From: Piper betle | Lineage: Eukaryota; Streptophyta; Magnoliopsida; Piperales; Piperaceae | NCBI GenBank assembly: GCA_033002965.1 | Contig: JAURVB010002040.1 | Span: 1 to 64,000, forward strand | Length of the DNA: 64,000 bases | Direction of reading: 5' to 3' | Shown: piece after piece, positions 61,187-64,000 of the stretch | Numbering within the stretch: position 1 is the stretch's first letter | How the letters are laid out: each line of letters opens with the position of its first letter | Translations under genes and position numbers: made by a program | The notes under the pieces: model-generated | Database searches by the model: none | What the model was told of the DNA's origin: nothing | What the model saw: only the letters and a program-made list of their open reading frames with translations

Positions 61187-61586
61187 TTCATTTCAGATCA
61201 TTGAGGAATAGTTTTATTTGTGTTTAATTATGGATTGGAACTATCCACTTCCATATCCCATTCAGATTTATGAATTCAAATTCAAAAAAGATAAGGTCTT
61301 CAATTCATTGGGAGTTTCCCAAAATTCAATACTAATTATTGTTTTTCAGATATTTATTTCTAAATTAAGGTCTTCTTTGGTAAAATATCAAGTGAAGAAA
61401 ATAAAGTTACAAAAGGTTATAATTTCAGAAATTTCCAAATAAAGATACTTTTATAACCTTTTCAGTTTTGGAATTATGGTTCGTTATGATTAATATTTTA
61501 AAATTTATTAAGGCCTCCAATATGCTGCCAAAATAGTCTTTTTTCTGAAAATTAATTTATTTTTAATATTAAGATGGTTGTAGATA

Positions 61587-62336
61587 TTTAATTAATGCGA
61601 ATATTAATCGGCTCAAAGGAAGGTTATTATTTGACAGAATTATATATTCATTTGTAGTAATAGATATGAGATAATTATTAAGCTTCCATGTGAATAATAA
61701 ATCAACCCAAAAGAAGGTTTATTATTTGTCAAGATTTATTGTCCATATTTGATTACGACATTAAGACTTATTTGTGATAATAAATATGAGATAATTATTA
61801 AGCTTTCATGCGGATAATAAATCGGCCGAAAGGAAGGTTTATTATTTGACCGGATTTATTTTTTATATTTGATTACAACATTAAGATTTATTTGTGATAA
61901 TAAATATAGGATAATTATCAAATTTCTATGTGGATAATAAATCAGCCCAAAAGAAGGTTTATTATTTGACAGGATTTATTATCCATATTTAACTACGACA
62001 TTTGTGATAGTAAATATGAGATAATTATCAAGCTTTCATGTGGATAATAAATCAGCCCAAATGAAAGTTTATTATTTGACAAGATTTATTATTCATATTT
62101 GATTACGACATTAAGATTTATTTGTGATAATAAATATGGGATAATTATCAAGCTTTCATGTGGATAATAAATCGGCCCAAAGGAAAGTTTATTATTTGGC
62201 AGGATTTATTATTCATATTTGATTATGACATTAAGATTTATTTGTGATAATAAATATGGGATAATTATGTGGATAATAAATTGGCCTAAAAGAAGGTTTA
62301 TTATTTGACAGGATTCATTATCCATATTTGATTATT
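61587..62336 (+). repeat. Tandem array of about six 120-bp units in the copia leader
   Basis: The word 'gataattatyaagctt' or its variant starts units at 61670, 61790, 61910, 62020, 62140 and 62260, with a partial unit before. Steps are 120, 120, 110, 120 and 120 bp; the short step lacks 'ttaagattta'. Each unit holds 'ggataataaatc', 'ggtttattatttg' and 'catatttgattac'. The array fills the leader between primer-binding site and gag. Confidence 0.93.
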
Positions 62337-62465
62337 GTACTGAGAGTACCACTTACAAATTAATATTTCTGTTGATGAGATTAACCATTATTTGAATTAT
62401 TAATCTTATTATGGGTATGCTGTTTTGTTCTATAGATTTAGTGAATCAATCTGATTATATGATTT

Positions 62466-64000
62466 ATGTCAATATCAATTCAGTTCCTATGCTTAAAAGA
62501 TAATTTTAACGATTGGAAAAAGAATGTGATAATCATTCTTGACTGCATGAATCTTGACTTTGCGTTAAGGACTGAACAACATTCTTCTCTTATGGATAAA
62601 AGTTCTATTAAGAAAAAATGGGACATTGAGAATTGGGAATGTTCAAATCGCATGAGTATAAAGCCTAGGATCCTAGACACCTTTAAGGGAGTTGTGTCTG
62701 AATATGTTACTATAACCATTAAGTTTCTTAAAGTAGTTGTAAAGCACTTTATAAAATAATAAGGCTGAAACAAGTACGTTTTTTTGTAGTACTAGATTTC
62801 AGTAAAGTCTCAGGTAAATCAAGCATTAGAGAGTACATCTTAGAGATGATAAATATTGCTTCAAAACTAAAATCACTAAGGTTAGAGCTATCTAAGGATT
62901 TGCTCATGTATTTAGTTTTAATTTCTTTTGCGGCACAATTCAATCAATTCAAGATCAGTTATAACTGTCAAAGGGACAAATAGACTCTTAATGAACTCAT
63001 TTATTATGGTGTGCAAGAAGAAGAAATGTTGAAGCAAGAATAGGCTGAAGGTACTCACTTGGCTAGTACCTATCAAGACAAAATAAAATAAAATAAAACA
63101 AAAATAAAAAGAAAACAACATTTCTTACTATTTCTTTTATTGTAAACCTGGATATATGAAGAAGGAATGCACTAAGTATCACGCTTAGCGGGTAAATAAA
63201 GGTCCATTTCATAATTTTATTTGTTATGAGGTTAATTTAGCTTTAGTACCAATACACACTTTGTGGCTAGATTCAGGTGCTACTACTCACATTGTGTATC
63301 AATGTAGGGTTGCCTGCATTGCCGAAAGCCAAATGATGCTGAAAGATTTATCTATGTGGGTGATGACAAATAAGTTATAGTTGAAGCAATAGGGATGTTT
63401 AGATTATTATTGAAGACATGATATTATTTGAATTTGAAAGAAACATATGTAGTACTGTCTTTTAGACGGAATTTGGTTTCTATTTCTATATTGGACAAAT
63501 TTGGTTACTCTTGTTCATTTAGAAATAATAAGTTTTGTTTCTTTCTAAATTCAAATATTGTGGATACAGGTTCCTTATTTTTTATGATAATCTATATTTA
63601 CTTGATATTATTACATCTTTTAATGAAACTTTACATGTGAGTTTAAGTGCTATGAAAAGACAATTAACCAATGAGAATTCTGCTTTACTCTGGTATAAGC
63701 ATTTAGGACACATTTCTAAGTAAAGAATCGAACGATTTATGTCAGATGAAATTCTTAATTCTCTTAATTTATCAGATCTTGAAGTCTGTACTGAATGCAT
63801 TAAGGGAAAATAAACAAATATAAGGAGACTAGGTGCCAATAAATTTTCAAGCATCTTATAACTAATACATATCAGATATTTGTGGGTCATTTTCTACGAC
63901 TTCTTGGAATGGTCAACAATATTTTATTACGTTCATACACGATTATTCATGCTATGGTTACCTGTATCTCATTCATGAGAAGTCTTAAGTATTGGACGTG
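62466..64000 (+). pseudogene. Ty1/copia gag, protease and start of integrase, degenerate and cut by the window edge
   Basis: gag starts at ATG 62466, with DNFNDWKKNV, LDFALRTEQHSSL and NWECSNRMS, as in plant copia gag. After several stops and frame changes there follow a degraded zinc knuckle (CKPGYMKKECTKYHA at about 63137-63185, first Cys and the His lost), the protease motif LWLDSGATTH (63261-63290), the pre-integrase zinc finger (LWYKHLGHIS at about 63688-63717 and VCTECIKGK at about 63785-63811) and the start of the integrase core (HDYSCYGYLYLIHEK at about 63940-63984) holding the first catalytic Asp. Many in-frame stops (for example TAG/TAA near 63187, 63376 and 63721) rule out a full polyprotein. 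The rest lies beyond 64000. Confidence 0.88.

Noticed and set aside
61587..62336. CRISPR-like regular repeats
   Set aside because: The whole 120-bp unit repeats with no unique spacers, it sits in a retrotransposon leader, and the DNA is plant nuclear.

Overview
The window looks like nuclear DNA of a flowering plant, probably a eudicot. It has long AT-rich intergenic stretches, genes split by GT-AG introns, a plant-type intron-bearing histone H3.3 gene, a plant LSD1-like demethylase of the LDL3 type, a plant vacuolar-ATPase c-subunit sequence, and many plant retrotransposon and DNA-transposon remnants. I cannot name the species from sequence alone.

Genes. Four gene-derived loci can be supported. 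(1) A short multi-pass membrane protein resembling the TMEM42 / drug-metabolite-transporter group lies on the minus strand (3541-6724, three exons), with two single-base reading-frame breaks. (2) Histone H3.3 lies on the plus strand (11214-11903, four coding exons plus a leader intron) and is intact. (3) An LDL3-like histone H3K4 demethylase lies on the plus strand (23428-33068, eight coding exons, about 1770 residues), with one single-base break inside the amine-oxidase domain. (4) A V-ATPase 16-kDa proteolipid sequence lies on the plus strand (36612-39964, three exons). It is broken by a frameshift, a nonsense codon and several changes at normally near-invariant positions, so I call it a pseudogene. 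Two of the loci act on chromatin (H3.3 and the demethylase). Nothing indicates a shared pathway or operon-like organisation.

Mobile DNA, left half. 1-623 is the tail of a long terminal repeat (LTR). 1236-3207 is a solo LTR with a perfect 5-bp target duplication. 9050-9874 is a truncated hAT-like miniature element. 14744-18424 is a collapsed Ty3/gypsy chromovirus in which an LTR fragment is fused directly to integrase plus chromodomain. 19699-22548 is a 2.85-kb solo LTR with a perfect 5-bp target duplication and a CGG-rich core.

Mobile DNA, right half. 41.1-42.4 kb holds a possible TIR element and a set of related hairpins. 44107-52665 is a decayed Ty1/copia gag-protease-integrase remnant that has been split by other insertions: a hAT-like element, a 5.45-kb LTR-type insertion that itself holds a CACTA end and another LTR, and a 525-bp hAT-like MITE at its right edge. 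57346-58152 is the fuller, inverted copy of the element at 9050. From 60696 to the window edge lies a second copia element with LTR, primer-binding site, a leader filled by about six 120-bp repeats, then degenerate gag, protease and integrase.

I did not find a clear new biological system. The strongest observations are the nested insertions with readable target duplications, the decayed V-ATPase c gene, the recurring one-base breaks in otherwise conserved exons (mutation or assembly error), and the tandem array inside the copia leader.
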